64,000 nucleotides of DNA, taken from Xylocopa sonorina (Eukaryota; Arthropoda; Insecta; Hymenoptera; Apidae). Both the position numbers and the translations under genes were made by a program. This document shows positions 38,425-53,700 of the stretch, piece by piece. Positions within the stretch are counted from its first letter, which is position 1. The number at the start of each line of letters is the position of its first letter. The stretch spans positions 1,116,001 to 1,180,000 of the forward strand of contig NW_027490136.1 in NCBI RefSeq assembly GCF_050948175.1, written 5' to 3'. The notes beneath the pieces were generated by a model, which was given only the letters and a program-made list of their open reading frames with translations, was not told where the DNA came from and did no database searches.

Positions 38425-39240
38425 CTCACTACTATGTTTCATGATATGATATAATATTCATTGCGAAGTGTCATTTATATCTCGTATTCACTTCAAATGA
38501 ATGTAAATGCGACACTTCCACGCTAGGAAATTGCGTTTGCAGATGTCTACGTATCGTAGAAATAGAGTTCTAATGCTTCTTAAAACGCGATATCGCATCT
38601 CACTTCTATGTTTCATGATATGATATAATATTCATTGCGAAGTGTCATTTATACCTCGTATTCACTTCTAGTGAATGTAAGTGCGACACTTCCATGCTAG
38701 GAAACAGCGTTTGCAGATGTCTACGTATCGTAGCAATAGAGTTCTAATGCTTCTTAAAACGCGATATCGCATCTCACTACTATGTTTCATGATATGATAT
38801 AATATTCATTGCGAAGTGTCATTTATACCTCGTATTCACTTCAAATGAATGTAAATGCGACACTTCCACGCTAGGAAATAGCGTTTGCAGATGTCTACGT
38901 ATCGTAGAAATAGAGTTCTAATGCTTCTTAAAACGCGATATCGCATCTCACTTCTATGTTTCATGATATGATATAATATTCATTGCGAAGTGTCATTTAT
39001 ACCTCGTATTCACTTCTAGTGAATGTAAGTGCGACACTTCCATGCTAGGAAACAGCGTTTGCAGATGTCTACGTATCGTAGCAATAGAGTTCTAATGCTT
39101 CTTAAAACGCGATATCGCATCTCACTACTATGTTTCATGATATGATATAATATTCATTGCGAAGTGTCATTTATATCTCGTATTCACTTCAAATGAATGT
39201 AAATGCGACACTTCCACGCTAGGAAATAGCGTTTGCAGAT
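38425..39240 (+). repeat. 2-monomer higher-order repeat (348 bp)
   Basis: CTCACTACTATG occurs at 38,425, 38,773 and 39,121, exactly 348 bp apart, alternating with monomers carrying CTCACTTCTATG and a CTTCTAGTGAATGTAAGTG variant. Confidence 0.9.
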
Positions 39241-42200
39241 GTCTACGTATCGTAGCAATAGAGTTCTAATGCTTCTTAAAACGAGATGTCGCATCTCATT
39301 TCTATGTTTCATGATCAGATATAATATTCATTGCGAAGTGTCATGTATACCTCGTATTCACTTCAAAAGGATGTAAATGCGACATTTCCATGCTAGGAAA
39401 TAGCGTTTCCAGATGACTAAGTGTCGAAACAATAGAGTTCTAATGATTCTTAAAACGCGATATCGCATCTCACTTCTGTGTTTCATGATAAGATATAATA
39501 TTCATTGCGAAGTGTCATGTATACCTTGTATTCACTTCAAAAGAATGTAAATGCGACACTTGCAAGCTAGGAAATGGCGTTTGCAGATGTCTACGTATCG
39601 TAGCAATAGAGTTCTAATGCTTCTTAAAACGCGATATCGCATCTCACTACTATGTTTCATGATAAGATATAATATTCATTGCGAAGTGTCATGTATACCT
39701 CGTATTCACTTCAATAGAATGTAAATAAGACACTTCCTTGCTAGGAAATAACATTTCCAGATGTCTACGCATCGTAGCAATAGCGTTCTAGCGCTTCTTA
39801 AATCGCGATATCGCATCTCACTTCTATGTTTCATGATAAGATATAATATTCATTGTAGAGTGTTATGTATACCTCGTATTCACTTCAAAAGAATGTAAAT
39901 TCGACGCTTCCTTGCTAGGAAATATTGTTTGCAGATGTCTACGTATCGCAGCAATAGAGTTCTAATGCTCCTTAGAACGCGATATCGCATCTCACTTCTA
40001 TGTTTCATGATAAGATATAATATTCATTGCGAAGTGTCATGTATACCTCGTATTCACATCAAAAGAATGTAAATGCGACACTTCTATGCTAGGAAATAGC
40101 GTTTGCAGATGTCTACGTATCGTAGCAATAGAGCTCTAATGCTTCTAAAAAACGCGATATCGCATCTCACTTCTATGTTTCATGATATGATATAATATTC
40201 ATGGCGAAGTGTCATTTATACCTCGTATTCACTTCAAATGAATGTAAATGCGACACTTCCATGCTAGGAAACAGCGTTTGCAGATGTCTACGTATCGTAG
40301 CAATAGAGTTCTAATGCTTCTTAAAACGAGATGTCGCATCTCATTTCTATGTTTCATGATCAGATATAATATTCATTGCGAAGTGTCATGTATACCTCGT
40401 ATTCACTTCAAAAGGATGTAAATGCGACACTTCCATGCTAGGAAATAGCGTTTCCAGATGACTACGTGTCGAAACAATAGAGTTCTAGTGATTCTTAAAA
40501 CGCGATATCGCATCTCACTTCTATGTTTCATGATAAGATATAATATTCATTGCGAAGTGTCATGTATACCTTGTATACACTTCAAAAGAATGTAAATGCG
40601 ACACTTGCGTGCTAGGAGATGGCGTTTGCAGATGTCTACGTATCGTAGCAATGGAGTTCTAATGCTTCTTAAAACGCGATATCGCATCTCACTACTATGT
40701 TTCATGATAAGATATAATATTCATTGCGAAGTGTCATGTATGCCTCGTATTCACTTCAAATGAATGTAAATATGACACTTCCATGCTAGGAAATAGCGTT
40801 TGCAGATGTCTACGTATCGTAGCAATAGAGTTCTAATGCTTCTTAAAAACGAGATGCCGCATATCATATCTGTTTCGTGATAAGATATAATATTCATTGT
40901 GGAGTGTTATGTATACCTCGTATTCACTTCAAAAGGATGTAAATGCGACACATCCATGCTAGGAAATAGTGTTTGCAGATGTCTACGTATCGTAGCAATA
41001 GAGATCTAATACTTCCTAAAACGCGATATCGCATCTCACTTCTATGTTTCATGATAAGATATAATATTCATTGCGAAGTGTCATGTATACCTTGTATTCA
41101 CTTCAAAAGAATGTAAATGTGACACTTCCATGCTAGGAAATAGCGTTTGCAAATGTCTACGTATCGTAGCAATAGAGTTCTAATGCTTCTTAAAAGGAGA
41201 TGTCGTATTTCATTTCTATGTTTCATGATCAGATATAATATTCATTGCGAAGTGTTATGTATACCTCGTATTCACTTCAAAAGGATGTAAATGCGAAACT
41301 TCCTTGCTAGGCAATAGCGTTTCCAGATGACTACGTATCGAAACAATAGAGTTCTAATGATTCTTAAAACGCGATATCGCATCTCACTTCTATGTTTCAT
41401 GATAAGATATAATATTCATTGCGAAGTTTCATGTATACCTTGTATTCACTTCAAAAGAATGTAAATGCGACACTTACGTGCTAGGAAATAGCGTTTGCAG
41501 ATGTCTACGTATCGTAGCAATAGAGTTCTAATGCTTCTTAAAACGAGATGTCGCATCTCATTTCTATGTTTCATGATCAGATGTAATATTCATTGCGAAG
41601 TGTCATGTATACCTCGTATTCACTTTAAAAGGATGTAAATGCGACACTTCCTTGCTAGGAAATAGCGTTTCCAGATGACTACGTGTCGAAACAATAGAGT
41701 TCTAATGATTCTTAAAACGCGATATCGCATCTCACTTCTGTGTTTCATGATAAGATATAATATTCATTGCGAAGTGTCATGTATACCTTGTATTCACTTC
41801 AAAAGAATGTAAATGCGACACTTGCAAGCTAGGAAATGGCGTTTGCAGATGTCTACGTATCGTAGCAATAGAGTTCTAATGCTTCTTAAAACGCGATATC
41901 GCATCTCACTTCCATGTTTCATGGTAAGATATAATATTCATTGCGAAGTGTCATGTATACCTCGATTTCACTTCACAAGAATGTAAATGCGACATTTCCT
42001 TGCTAGGAAATATTGTTTGCAGATGTCTACGTATCACAGCAAAAGAGTACTAATGCTTCTTAAAACGAGATGTCGTATTTCATTTCTATGTTTCGTAATA
42101 AGATATAATATTCATTGTGTAATGTTATGTATACCTCGTATTCACTTCAGTGGAATGTAAGTGCGAAATTGCTTTGCTAGGAAATAGAGTTTGCAGATGT

Positions 42201-42879
42201 CTACGTATATTAGCAATAGAGTTCTAATGCTTCTCAAACGCGATATAGCACCGCATTCCTATGTTTCATGATAAGATATAATATTCATTGCGAAGTGTCA
42301 TGTTAATCTCGTATTCACTTCAAAAGAATGTAAATACGACACTTCCATGCTAGGAAATAGCGTTTGCAGATGTCTACGTATCGTAGCAATGGAGTTCTAA
42401 TGCTTCTTAAAACGAGATGTCGTATTTCATTTCTATGTTTCGTAATAAGATATAATATTCATTGTGTAATGTTATGTATACCTCGAATTCACTTCAGTGG
42501 AATGTAAGTGCGAAATTTCCTTGCCAGGAAATAGAGTTTGCAGATGTCTACGTATATTAGCAATAGAGTTCTAATGCTTCTCAAAACGCGATATAGCACC
42601 TCATTCCTATGTTTCATGATAAGATATAATATTCAATGCGAAGTGTCATGTATACCTCGATTTCACTTCACAAGAATGTAAATGCGACACTTCCATGCTA
42701 GGGAATAGCGTTTGCAGATGTCTACGTTTCGTAGCAATAGAGTTCTAATGCTTGTTAAAACGAGATGTCGCATTTCATTTCTATGTTTCGTGATAAGATA
42801 TAATATTCATATTGGAGTGTTATGTATACCTCGTATTCACTTCAAAAGAATGTAAACGCGACACTTCCTTGCTAGGAAA

Positions 42880-45800
42880 TATTGTTTGCAGATGTCTACG
42901 TATCATAGAAATATATTTCTAATGTTTCTAAGAACGCGATATCGCATCTCACTTCTATGTTTCATGATAAGATATAATATTCTTTGCGAAGTGTCATATA
43001 TACCTCGTATTCACTTCAAAAGAATGTAAATAAGACACTTCCATGCTAGGAAATAGCGTTTGCAGATGTCTACGTATCGTAGCAATAGTGTTCTTATGCT
43101 TCTTAAAACGAGATGCCGCATTCCATTTCTATGTTTCGTGATAAGATATAATATTCATTGTGGAGTGTTATGTATACCTCGTATTCACATCAAATGAATG
43201 TAAATGCGACTCTTTCTTGCTAGGAAATAACATTTCCAGATGTCTACGCATCGTAGCAATAGTGTTCTAGCGCTTCTTAAATCGCGATATCGCATCTCAC
43301 TTCTATGTTTCGTGATAAGATATTATATTCATTGTAGATTGATATGTATACCTCGTATTCACTTCAAAAGAATGTAAATGCGACACTTCCATGCTAGGAA
43401 ATAGCGTTTGCAGATGTCTACGTATCGTAGCAATGAAGTTCTAATGCTTCTTAAAACGCGATATATCATCACACTTCTATGTTTCATGATAAGATATAAT
43501 ATTCATTGCGAAGTGTCATGTATACCTCGTATTCACTTCAAAAGAATGTAAATGCGACACTTACGTGCTAGGAAATGGCGTTTGCAGATGTCTACGTGTC
43601 GAAACAATAGAGTTCTAATGATTCTTAAAATGCCATATCGCATCTCACTTCTATGTTTCATGATAAGATATGATATTCATTGCGAAGTGTCATGTATACC
43701 TCGTATTCACTTCAAAAGAATGTAAGTGCGGCATTTCCATGCTAGGAAGTAGCGTTTGCAGATGTCTACGAATAGTAGCAATAGGGTTCTAATGCTTCTA
43801 TAAACGCGATATCGCATCTCACTTCTATGTTTCATGATAAGATAAAATATTCATTGCGAAGTATCATGTATACCTCGATTTCACTTCACAAGAATGTAAA
43901 TGCGACACTTCCATGCTAGGAAATAGCGTTTGCAGAGTTCTACGTATCGTAGCAATGGAGTTCTAATGCTTCTTAATACGCGATATAGCACCTCATTCCT
44001 ATGTTTCATGATAAGTTATAATATTCATTGCGAAGTGTCATGTTAATCTCGTATTCACTTCAAAAGAATGTAAATACGACACTTCCATCCTAGGAAATAG
44101 CGTTTGTAGATGTCTACGTATCGCAGCAATAGAGTTCTAATGCTTCCTAAAACGTGATATAGCATCTCACTGCTATGTTTTACGAGAAGATATAATATTC
44201 ATTATGGAGTGTTATGTATACCTCGTGCTCACTTCAAAAGAATGTAAATGCGACCCTTCCATGCTAGGAAATAGAGTTTGCAGATGTCTACGTATCATAG
44301 AAATATATTTCTAATGCTTCTAAGAACGCGATATCGCATCTCACTTCTATGTTTCATGATAAGATATAATATTCTTTGCGAAGTGTCATATATACCTCGT
44401 ATTCACTTCAAAAGAATGTAAATAAGACACTTCCATGCTAGGAAATAGCGTTTGCAGATGTCTACGTATCGTAGCAATAGTGTTCTTATGCTTCTTAAAA
44501 CGAGATGCCGCATTCCATTTCTATGTTTCGTGATAAGATATAATATTCATTGTGGAGTGTTATGTATACCTCGTATTCACATCAAATGAATGTAAATGCG
44601 ACAATTTCTTGCTAGGAAATAACATTTCCAGATGTCTACGCATCGTAGCAATAGTGTTCTAGCGCTTCTTAAATCGCGATATCGCATCTCACTTCTATGT
44701 TTCGTGATAAGATATAATATTCATTGTAGATTGTTATGTATACCTCGTATTCACTTCAAAAGAATGTAAATGCGACACTTCCATGCTAGGAAATAGCGTT
44801 TGCAGATGTCTACGTATCGTAGCAATGAAGTTCTAATGCTTCTTAAAACGCGATATATCATCACACTTCTATGTTTCATGATAAGATATAATATTCATTG
44901 CGAAGTGTCATGTATACCTCGTATTCACTTCAAAAGAATGTAAATGCGACACTTACGTGCTAGGAAATGGCGTTTGCAGATGTCTACGTATCTAGCAATA
45001 GAGTTCTAATGCTTCTTAGAACGCGATAACGCATCCCACTTCTATGTTCCATGATAAGATATAACATTCATTGCGAAGTGTCATGTATACCTCGTATTCA
45101 CTTCAAAAGAATGTAAATGCGACACTTACGTGCTAGGAAATAGCGTTTGCAGATGTCTACGTGTCGAAACAATAGAGTTCTAATGATTCTTAAAATGCCA
45201 TATCGCATCTCACTTCTATGTTTCATGATAAGATATGATATTCATTGCGAAGTGTCATGTATACCTCGTATTCACTTCAAAAGAATGTAAATGCGACATT
45301 TCCATGCTAGGAAGTAGCGTTTGCAGATGTCTACGAATCGTAGCAATAGGGTTCTAATGCTTCTTCAAACGCGATATCGCATCTCACTTCTATGTTTCAT
45401 GATAAGATAAAATATTCATTGCGAAGTGTCATGTATACCTCGATTTCACTTCACAAGAATGTAAATGCGACACTTCCTTGCTAGGAAATATTGTGTGCAG
45501 ATGTCTACGTATCGCAGCAATAGAGTTCTAATGCTTCCTAAAACGCGATATCGCATCTCACTGCTATGTTTCACGAGAAGATATAATATTCATTATGGAG
45601 TGTTATGTATACCTCGTGCTCACTTCAAAAGAATGTAAATGCGACCCTTCCATGCTAGGAAATAGAGTTTGCAGATGTCTACGTATCATAGAAATATATT
45701 TCTAATGCTTCTAAGAACGCGATATCGCATCTCACTTCTATGTTTCATGATAAGATATAATATTCTTTGCGAAGTGTCATATATACCTCGTATTCACTTC

Positions 45801-47720
45801 AAAAGAATGTAAATAAGACACTTCCATGCTAGGAAATAGCGTTTGCAGATGTCTACGTATCGTAGCAATAGTGTTCTTATGCTTCTTAAAACGAGATGCC
45901 GCATTCCATTTCTATGTTTCGTGATAAGATATAATATTCATTGTGGAGTGTTATGTATACCTCGTATTCACATCAAATGAATGTAAATGCGACTCTTTCT
46001 TGCTAGGAAATAACATTTCCAGATGTCTACGCATCGTAGCAATAGTGTTCTAGCGCTTCTTAAATCGCGATATCGCATCTCACTTCTATGTTTCGTGATA
46101 AGATATTATATTCATTGTAGATTGATATGTATACCTCGTATTCACTTCAAAAGAATGTAAATGCGACACTTCCATGCTAGGAAATAGCGTTTGCAGATGT
46201 CTACGTATCGTAGCAATGAAGTTCTAATGCTTCTTAAAACGCGATATATCATCACACTTCTATGTTTCATGATAAGATATAATATTCATTGCGAAGTGTC
46301 ATGTATACCTCGTATTCACTTCAAAAGAATGTAAATGCGACACTTACGTGCTAGGAAATGGCATTTGCAGATGTCTACGTGTCGAAACAATAGAGTTCTA
46401 ATGATTCTTAAAATGCCATATCGCATCTCACTTCTATGTTTCATGATAAGATATGATATTCATTGCGAAGTGTCATGTATACCTCGTATTCACTTCAAAA
46501 GAATGTAAATGCGACATTTCCATGCTAGGAAGTAGCGTTTGCAGATGTCTACGAATAGTAGCTATAGGGTTCTAATGCTTCTATAAACGCGATATCGCAT
46601 CTCACTTCTATGTTTCATGATAAGATAAAATATTCATTGCGAAGTATCATGTATACCTCGATTTCACTTCACAAGAATGTAAATGCGACACTTCCATGCT
46701 AGGAAATAGCGTTTGCAGATGTCTACGTATCGTAGCAATGGAGTTCTAATGCTTCTTAATACGCGATATAGCACCTCATTCCTATGTTTCATGATAAGTT
46801 ATAATATTCATTGCGAAGTGTCATGTTAATCTCGTATTCACTTCAAAAGAATGTAAATACGACACTTCCATCCTAGGAAATAGCGTTTGTAGATGTCTAC
46901 GTATCGCAGCAATAGAGTTCTAATGCTTCCTAAAACGTGATATAGCATCTCACTGCTATGTTTTACGAGAAGATATAATATTCATTATGGAGTGTTATGT
47001 ATACCTCGTGCTCACTTCAAAAGAATGTAAATGCGACCCTTCCATGCTAGGAAATAGAGTTTGCAGATGTCTACGTATCATAGAAATATATTTCTAATGC
47101 TTCTAAGAACGCGATATCGCATCTCACTTCTATGTTTCATGATAAGATATAATATTCTTTGCGAAGTGTCATATATACCTCGTATTCACTTCAAAAGAAT
47201 GTAAATAAGACACTTCCATGCTAGGAAATAGCGTTTGCAGATGTCTACGTATCGTAGCAATAGTGTTCTTATGCTTCTTAAACGAGATGCCGCATTCCAT
47301 TTCTATGTTTCGTGATAAGATATAATATTCATTGTGGAGTGTTATGTATACCTCGTATTCACATCAAATGAATGTAAATGCGACAATTTCTTGCTAGGAA
47401 ATAACATTTCCAGATGTCTACGCATCGTAGCAATAGTGTTCTAGCGCTTCTTAAATCGCGATATCGCATCTCACTTCTATGTTTCGTGATAAGATATAAT
47501 ATTCATTGTAGATTGTTATGTATACCTCGTATTCACTTCAAAAGAATGTAAATGCGACACTTCCTTGCTAGGAAATATTGTGTGCAGATGTCTACGTATC
47601 GCAGCAATAGAGTTCTAATGCTTCCTAAAACGCGATATCGCATCTCACTGCTATGTTTCACGAGAAGATATAATATTCATTATGGAGTGTTATGTATACC
47701 TCGTACTCACTTCAAAAGAC
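42880..47720 (+). repeat. 8-monomer higher-order repeat (~1,392 bp), at least three units
   Basis: The unusual TCATAGAAATATATTTCT occurs at 42,903, 44,295, 45,686 and 47,078 (spacings 1,392, 1,391 and 1,392 = 8 x 174). A second marker, ATATATCATCACACTTC, lies at 43,461, 44,853 and 46,244 with the same spacing. Units share order of variants, but single monomers have been exchanged between them, for example an extra CTACGTATCTAGCAATAG monomer near 44,990. Confidence 0.92.
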
Positions 47721-47739
47721 TGTAAATGCGATCCTTCCA

Positions 47740-50700
47740 TGCTAGGAAATAGCGTTTGCAGATGTCTACGTATCGTAGCAATAGACTTCGAATGCTTCTT
47801 AAAACGCGATACCGCATCTCACTTCTATGTTTCATGATAAGATATAATATTCATTGCGAAGTGTCATGTATACCTCGTATTCACTTCAAATGAATGTAAA
47901 TGCGAAACTTCCACGCTAGGAAATAGCGTTTGCAGATGTCTACGTATCGTAGCAATAGAGTTCTAATGCTTCTTAAAACGCGATATCGCATCTCACTTCT
48001 ATGTTTCATGATATGATATAATATTCATTGCGAAGTGTCATTTATACCTCGTATTCACTTCAAATGAATGTAAATGCAACACTTCCACGCTAGGAAATAG
48101 CGTTTGCAGATGTCTACGTATCGTAGCAATAGAGTTCTAATGCTTCTTAAAACGCGATATCGCATCTCACTTCCATGTTTCATGATAAGATATAATATTC
48201 ATTGCGAAGTGTCGTGTATACCTCGTATTCACTTCGAAAGAATGTAAATGCGACACTTCCTTGCTAGGAATTATTGTTTGCAGATGTCTACGTATCACAG
48301 CAATAGAGTACTAATGCTTCCTAAAACGAGATGTCGTATTTCATTCCTATGTTTCATGATAAGATATAATATTCATTGTGGAGTGTTATGTGTACCTCGT
48401 TTTCACTTCAAAAGAATGTAAATGCGACGCTTCCTTGCTAGGAAATAACATTTCCAGATGTCTACGCATCGTAGCAATAGAGTTCTAGCGCTTCTTAAAT
48501 CGCGATATCGCATCTCACTTCTACGTTTAGTGATAAGATATAATATTCATTGCGAAGTGTCATGTATACCTCGTATTCACTTCAAAAGAATGTAAATGCG
48601 ACACTTACATGCTAGGAAATAGCGTTTGCAGATGTCTACGTATCACAGCAATAGAGTACTAATGCTTCTTAAAACGAGATGTCGTATTTTATTTCTTTGT
48701 TTCGTAATAAGATATAATGTTCATTGTGTAATGTTATGTATACCTCGTATTCACTTCAGTCGAATGTAAGTGCGAAATTTCCTTGCTAGGAAATAGAGTT
48801 TGCAGATGTCTACGTATATTAGCAATAGAGTTCTAATGCTTCCCAAAACGCGATATAGCACCTCATTCCTCTGTTTCATGATAAGATATAATATTCATTG
48901 CGAAGTGTCATGTATACCTCGTATTCACTTCAATGGAATGTAAATGCGACATTTCTTTGCTAGGAACTAGAGTTTGCAGATGTCTACGTATATTAGCAAG
49001 AAAGTTCTAATGCTTCTCAAAACGCGATAAATCACCTCATTCCTATGTTTCATGATAAGATATAATATTCATTGCGAAGTGTCATGTATATCTCGTATTC
49101 ACTTCAAAAGAATGTAAATGCGACACGTCCCGCGCTAGGAAATAGCTTTTCCAGATGTCTACGTATCGTAGCAATAGAGTTCTAATTCTTCTTAAAACGC
49201 GATATCGCATCTCACTTCTATGTTTCGTGATGAGATATAATATTCATTGCGAAGTGTCATGTATACCTCGTATGCATTTCAAAAAAATGTAAATGCGACA
49301 CTTCTATGCTAGGAAATAGCGTCTGCAGATGTCTACGTATTGTAGAAATAGAGTTCTAATGCTTGTTAAAACGAGATGTCGCATTACATTTCTATGTTTC
49401 GTGATAAGATATAATATGCATTTTGGAGTGTTATGTATACCTCGTATTCACTTCAAAAGAATGTAAACGCGACACTTAATTGCTAGGAAATATTGTTTGC
49501 AGATGTCTACGTATCGTAGCAATAGAGTTCGAATGCTTCATAAAACGAGATGCCGCATTCCATTTCTATGTTTCGTGATAAGATATAATATTCAATATGG
49601 AGTGTTATGTATACCTCGTATTCACTTCAAAAGAATGTAAATGCGACACTTCCTTGCTAGGAAATAGAGTTTGCAGATGTCTACGTATATTAGCAATAGG
49701 GTTCTAATGCTTCTCAAAACGCGATATAGCACCTCATTCCTATGTTTCATGATAAGATATAATATTCGTTGCGAAGTGTCATGTATACCTCGTATTCACT
49801 TCAAAAAAATGTAAATGCGACACTTCCATGCTAGGAAATAGCGTTTGCAGATGTCTACGTACCGTAGCAATAGAGTTCGAATGCTTCTTAAAACGAGATG
49901 TCGCATTTCATTTCTATGTTTCATGATTAGGTATAACATTCATAGCGTAGTGTCACGTATACCTCGTACTCACTTCAAAAGATTGTAAATGCGACACTTC
50001 CTTGCTAGGAAATAGCGATGGTAGATGTCTACGTATCGTAGTAATAGGATTCTAATGCTTCTTAAAACGAGATGTCGCATTTCATTTCGATGTTTCGTGA
50101 TAAGATATAATATTCAATGTGGAGTGTTATGTATACCTCGTATTCACATCAAAAGAATGTAAATTCGACACTTCCTTGCTAGGAAATAATATTTGCAGAT
50201 GTCTACGCATCGTAGCAATAGAGTTCTAGCGCTTCTTAAATCGCGATATAGCACCTCATTCCTATATTTCATGATAAGAAATAATATTCATTGCGATATG
50301 TCATGTTTACCTGGTATTCACTTCAAAAGAATGTAAATGCAACACTTGCATGCTAGGAAATAGCGTTTGCTGATGCCTATGTATCGTAGCAATAGAGTTC
50401 TAATGCTTCATAAATCGCGATATCGCATCTCACTTGAATGTTTCGAGATAAGATATAATATTCATTGCGAAGTGTCATGTATACATTGTATTAACTTCAA
50501 AAGAATGTAGATGCGTCATTTCCATGCTAGGAAATAGCGTTTGCAGGTGTCTACGTATCGTTGCAATAGAGTTCTAATGCTTCTTAAAACGAGATGTCGT
50601 ATTTCATTTCTATGTTTCGTAATAAGATATAATATTCATTGTGTAATGTTATGTATACCTCGAATTCACTTCAGTGGAATGTAAGTGCGAAATTTCCTTG

Positions 50701-53700
50701 CTAGGAAATAGAGTTTGCAGATGTCTACGTATATTAGCAATAGAGTTCTAATGCTTCTCAAAACTCGATATAGCACCTCATTCCTATGTTTCATGATAAG
50801 ATATAATATTCACTGCGAAGTGTCATGTTTACCTCGATTTCACTTCACAAGAATGTAAATGCGATACTTCCTTGCAAGGAAATATTGTTTGCAGATGTCT
50901 ACGTATCACAGCAATAGAGTACTAATGCTTCTTAAAACGAGATGTCGTATTTCATTCCTTTGTTTCATGATAAGATATAATATTCATTGTGGAATGTTAT
51001 GTATACCTCGTATTCACTTCAAAAGAATGTAAATGCGACACTTCCTTGCTAGGAAATAACATTTCCAGGTGTCTACGCATCGTAGCAATAGAGTTCTAGC
51101 ACTTCTTAAATCGCGATATCGCATCTCACTACTATGTTTCGTGATAAGATATAATATTCATTGTAGAGTGTTATGTATACCTCGTATTCACTTCAAAAGA
51201 ATGTAAATGCGACACTTCCATGCTAGGAAGTAGCGTTTTGCAGATGTCTACGTATCGCAGCAATATGGTTCTAATGCTTCTTAAAACGCGACATCGCATC
51301 TCACTTCTATGTTTCATGATAAGATATAATATTCATTGCGAAGTGTCATGTATATCTCGTATCCACTTCAATAGAATGTAAATGCGACACCTCCATGCTA
51401 GGAAATAGCGTTTGCAGATTTCTAGGTATCGTAGCAATAGAGTTCTAATGCTTCCTAAAACGCGATATCGCATCTCACTGCTATGTTTCATGATAGGATA
51501 TAATATTCATTATGGAGTGTTATGTATACCTCGTACTCACTTCAAAAGACTGTAAATGCGATCCTTCCATGCTAGGAAATAGCGTTTGCAGATGTCTACG
51601 TATCATAGAAATATATTTCTATTGCTTCTTAGAACGCGATATCGCATCTCACTTCTATGTTTCATGATAAGATATAATATTCATTGCGAAGTGTCATGTA
51701 TACCTCGTATTCACTTCAAAAAAATGTAAATGCGACACTTCCATGCTAGGAAATAGCGTTTGGAGATGTCTACGTATCGTAGCAATAGACTTCGAATGCT
51801 TCTTAAAACGCGATACCGCATCTCACTTCTATGTTTCATGATAAGATATAATATTCATTGCGAAGTGTCATGTATACCTCGTATTCACTTCAAATGAATG
51901 TAAATGCGAAACTTCCACGCTAGGAAATAGCGTTTGCAGATGTCTACGTATCGTAGCAATAGAGTTCTAATGCTTCTTAAAACGCGATATCGCATCTCAC
52001 TTCTATGTTTCATGATATGATATAATATTCATTGCGAAGTGTCATTTATACCTCGTATTCACTTCAAATGAATGTAAATGCAACACTTCCACGCTAGGAA
52101 ATAGCGTTTGCAGATGTCTACGTATCGTAGCAATAGAGTTCTAATGCTTCTTAAAACGCGATATCGCATCTCACTTCCATGTTTCATGATAAGATATAAT
52201 ATTCATTGCGAAGTGTCGTGTATACCTCGTATTCACTTCGAAAGAATGTAAATGCGACACTTCCTTGCTAGGAATTATTGTTTGCAGATGTCTACGTATC
52301 ACAGCAATAGAGTACTAATGCTTCCTAAAACGAGATGTCGTATTTCATTCCTATGTTTCATGATAAGATATAATATTCATTGTGGAGTGTTATGTATACC
52401 TCGTTTTCACTTCAAAAGAATGTAAATGCGACGCTTCCTTGCTAGGAAATAACATTTCCAGATGTCTACGCATCGTAGCAATAGAGTTCTAGCGCTTCTT
52501 AAATCGCGATATCGCATCTCACTTCTACGTTTAGTGATAAGATATAATATTCATTGCGAAGTGTCGTGTATACCTCGTATTCACTTCAAAAGAATGTAAA
52601 TGCGACACTTACATGCTAGGAAATAGCGTTTGCAGATGTCTACGTATCACAGCAATAGAGTACTAATGCTTCTTAAAACGAGATGTCGTATTTTATTTCT
52701 CTGTTTCGTAATAAGATATAATGTTCATTGTGTAATGTTATGTATACCTCGTATTCACTTCAGTCGAATGTAAGTGCGAAATTTCCTTGCTAGGAAATAG
52801 AGTTTGCAGATGTCTACGTATATTAGCAATAGAGTTCTAATGCTTCCCAAAACGCGATATAGCACCTCATTCCTCTGTTTCATGATAAGATATAATATTC
52901 ATTGCGAAGTGTCATGTATACCTCGTATTCACTTCAATGGAATGTAAATGCGACTTTTCTTTGCTAGGAACTAGAGTTTGCAGATGTCTACGTATATTAG
53001 CAAGAAAGTTCTAATGCTTCTCAAAACGCGATAAATCACCTCATTCCTATGTTTCATGATAAGATATAATATTCATTGCGAAGTGTCATGTATATCTCGT
53101 ATTCACTTCAAAAGAATGTAAATGCGACACGTCCGCGCTAGGAAATAGCTTTTCCAGATGTCTACGTATCGTAGCAATAGAGTTCTAATGCTTCTTAAAA
53201 CGCGATATCGCATCTCACTTCTATGTTTCGTGATGAGATATAATATTCATTGCGAAGTGTCATGTATACCTCGTATGCATTTCAAAAAAATGTAAATGCG
53301 ACACTTCTATGCTAGGAAATAGCGTCTGCAGATGTCTACGTATCGTAGAAATAGAGTTCTAATGCTTGTTAAAACGAGATGTCGCATTACATTTCTATGT
53401 TTCGTGATAAGATATAATATGCATTTTGGAGTGTTATGTATACCTCGTATTCACTTCAAAAGAATGTAAACGCGATACTTAATTGCTAGGAAATATTGTT
53501 TGCAGATGTCTACGTATCGTAGCAATAGAGTTCGAATGCTTCATAAAACGAGATGCCGCATTCCATTTCTATGTTTCGTGATAAGATATAATATTCAATA
53601 TGGAGTGTTATGTATACCTCGTATTCACTTCAAAAGAATGTAAATGCGACACTTCCTTGCTAGGAAATAGAGTTTGCAGATGTCTACGTATATTAGCAAT

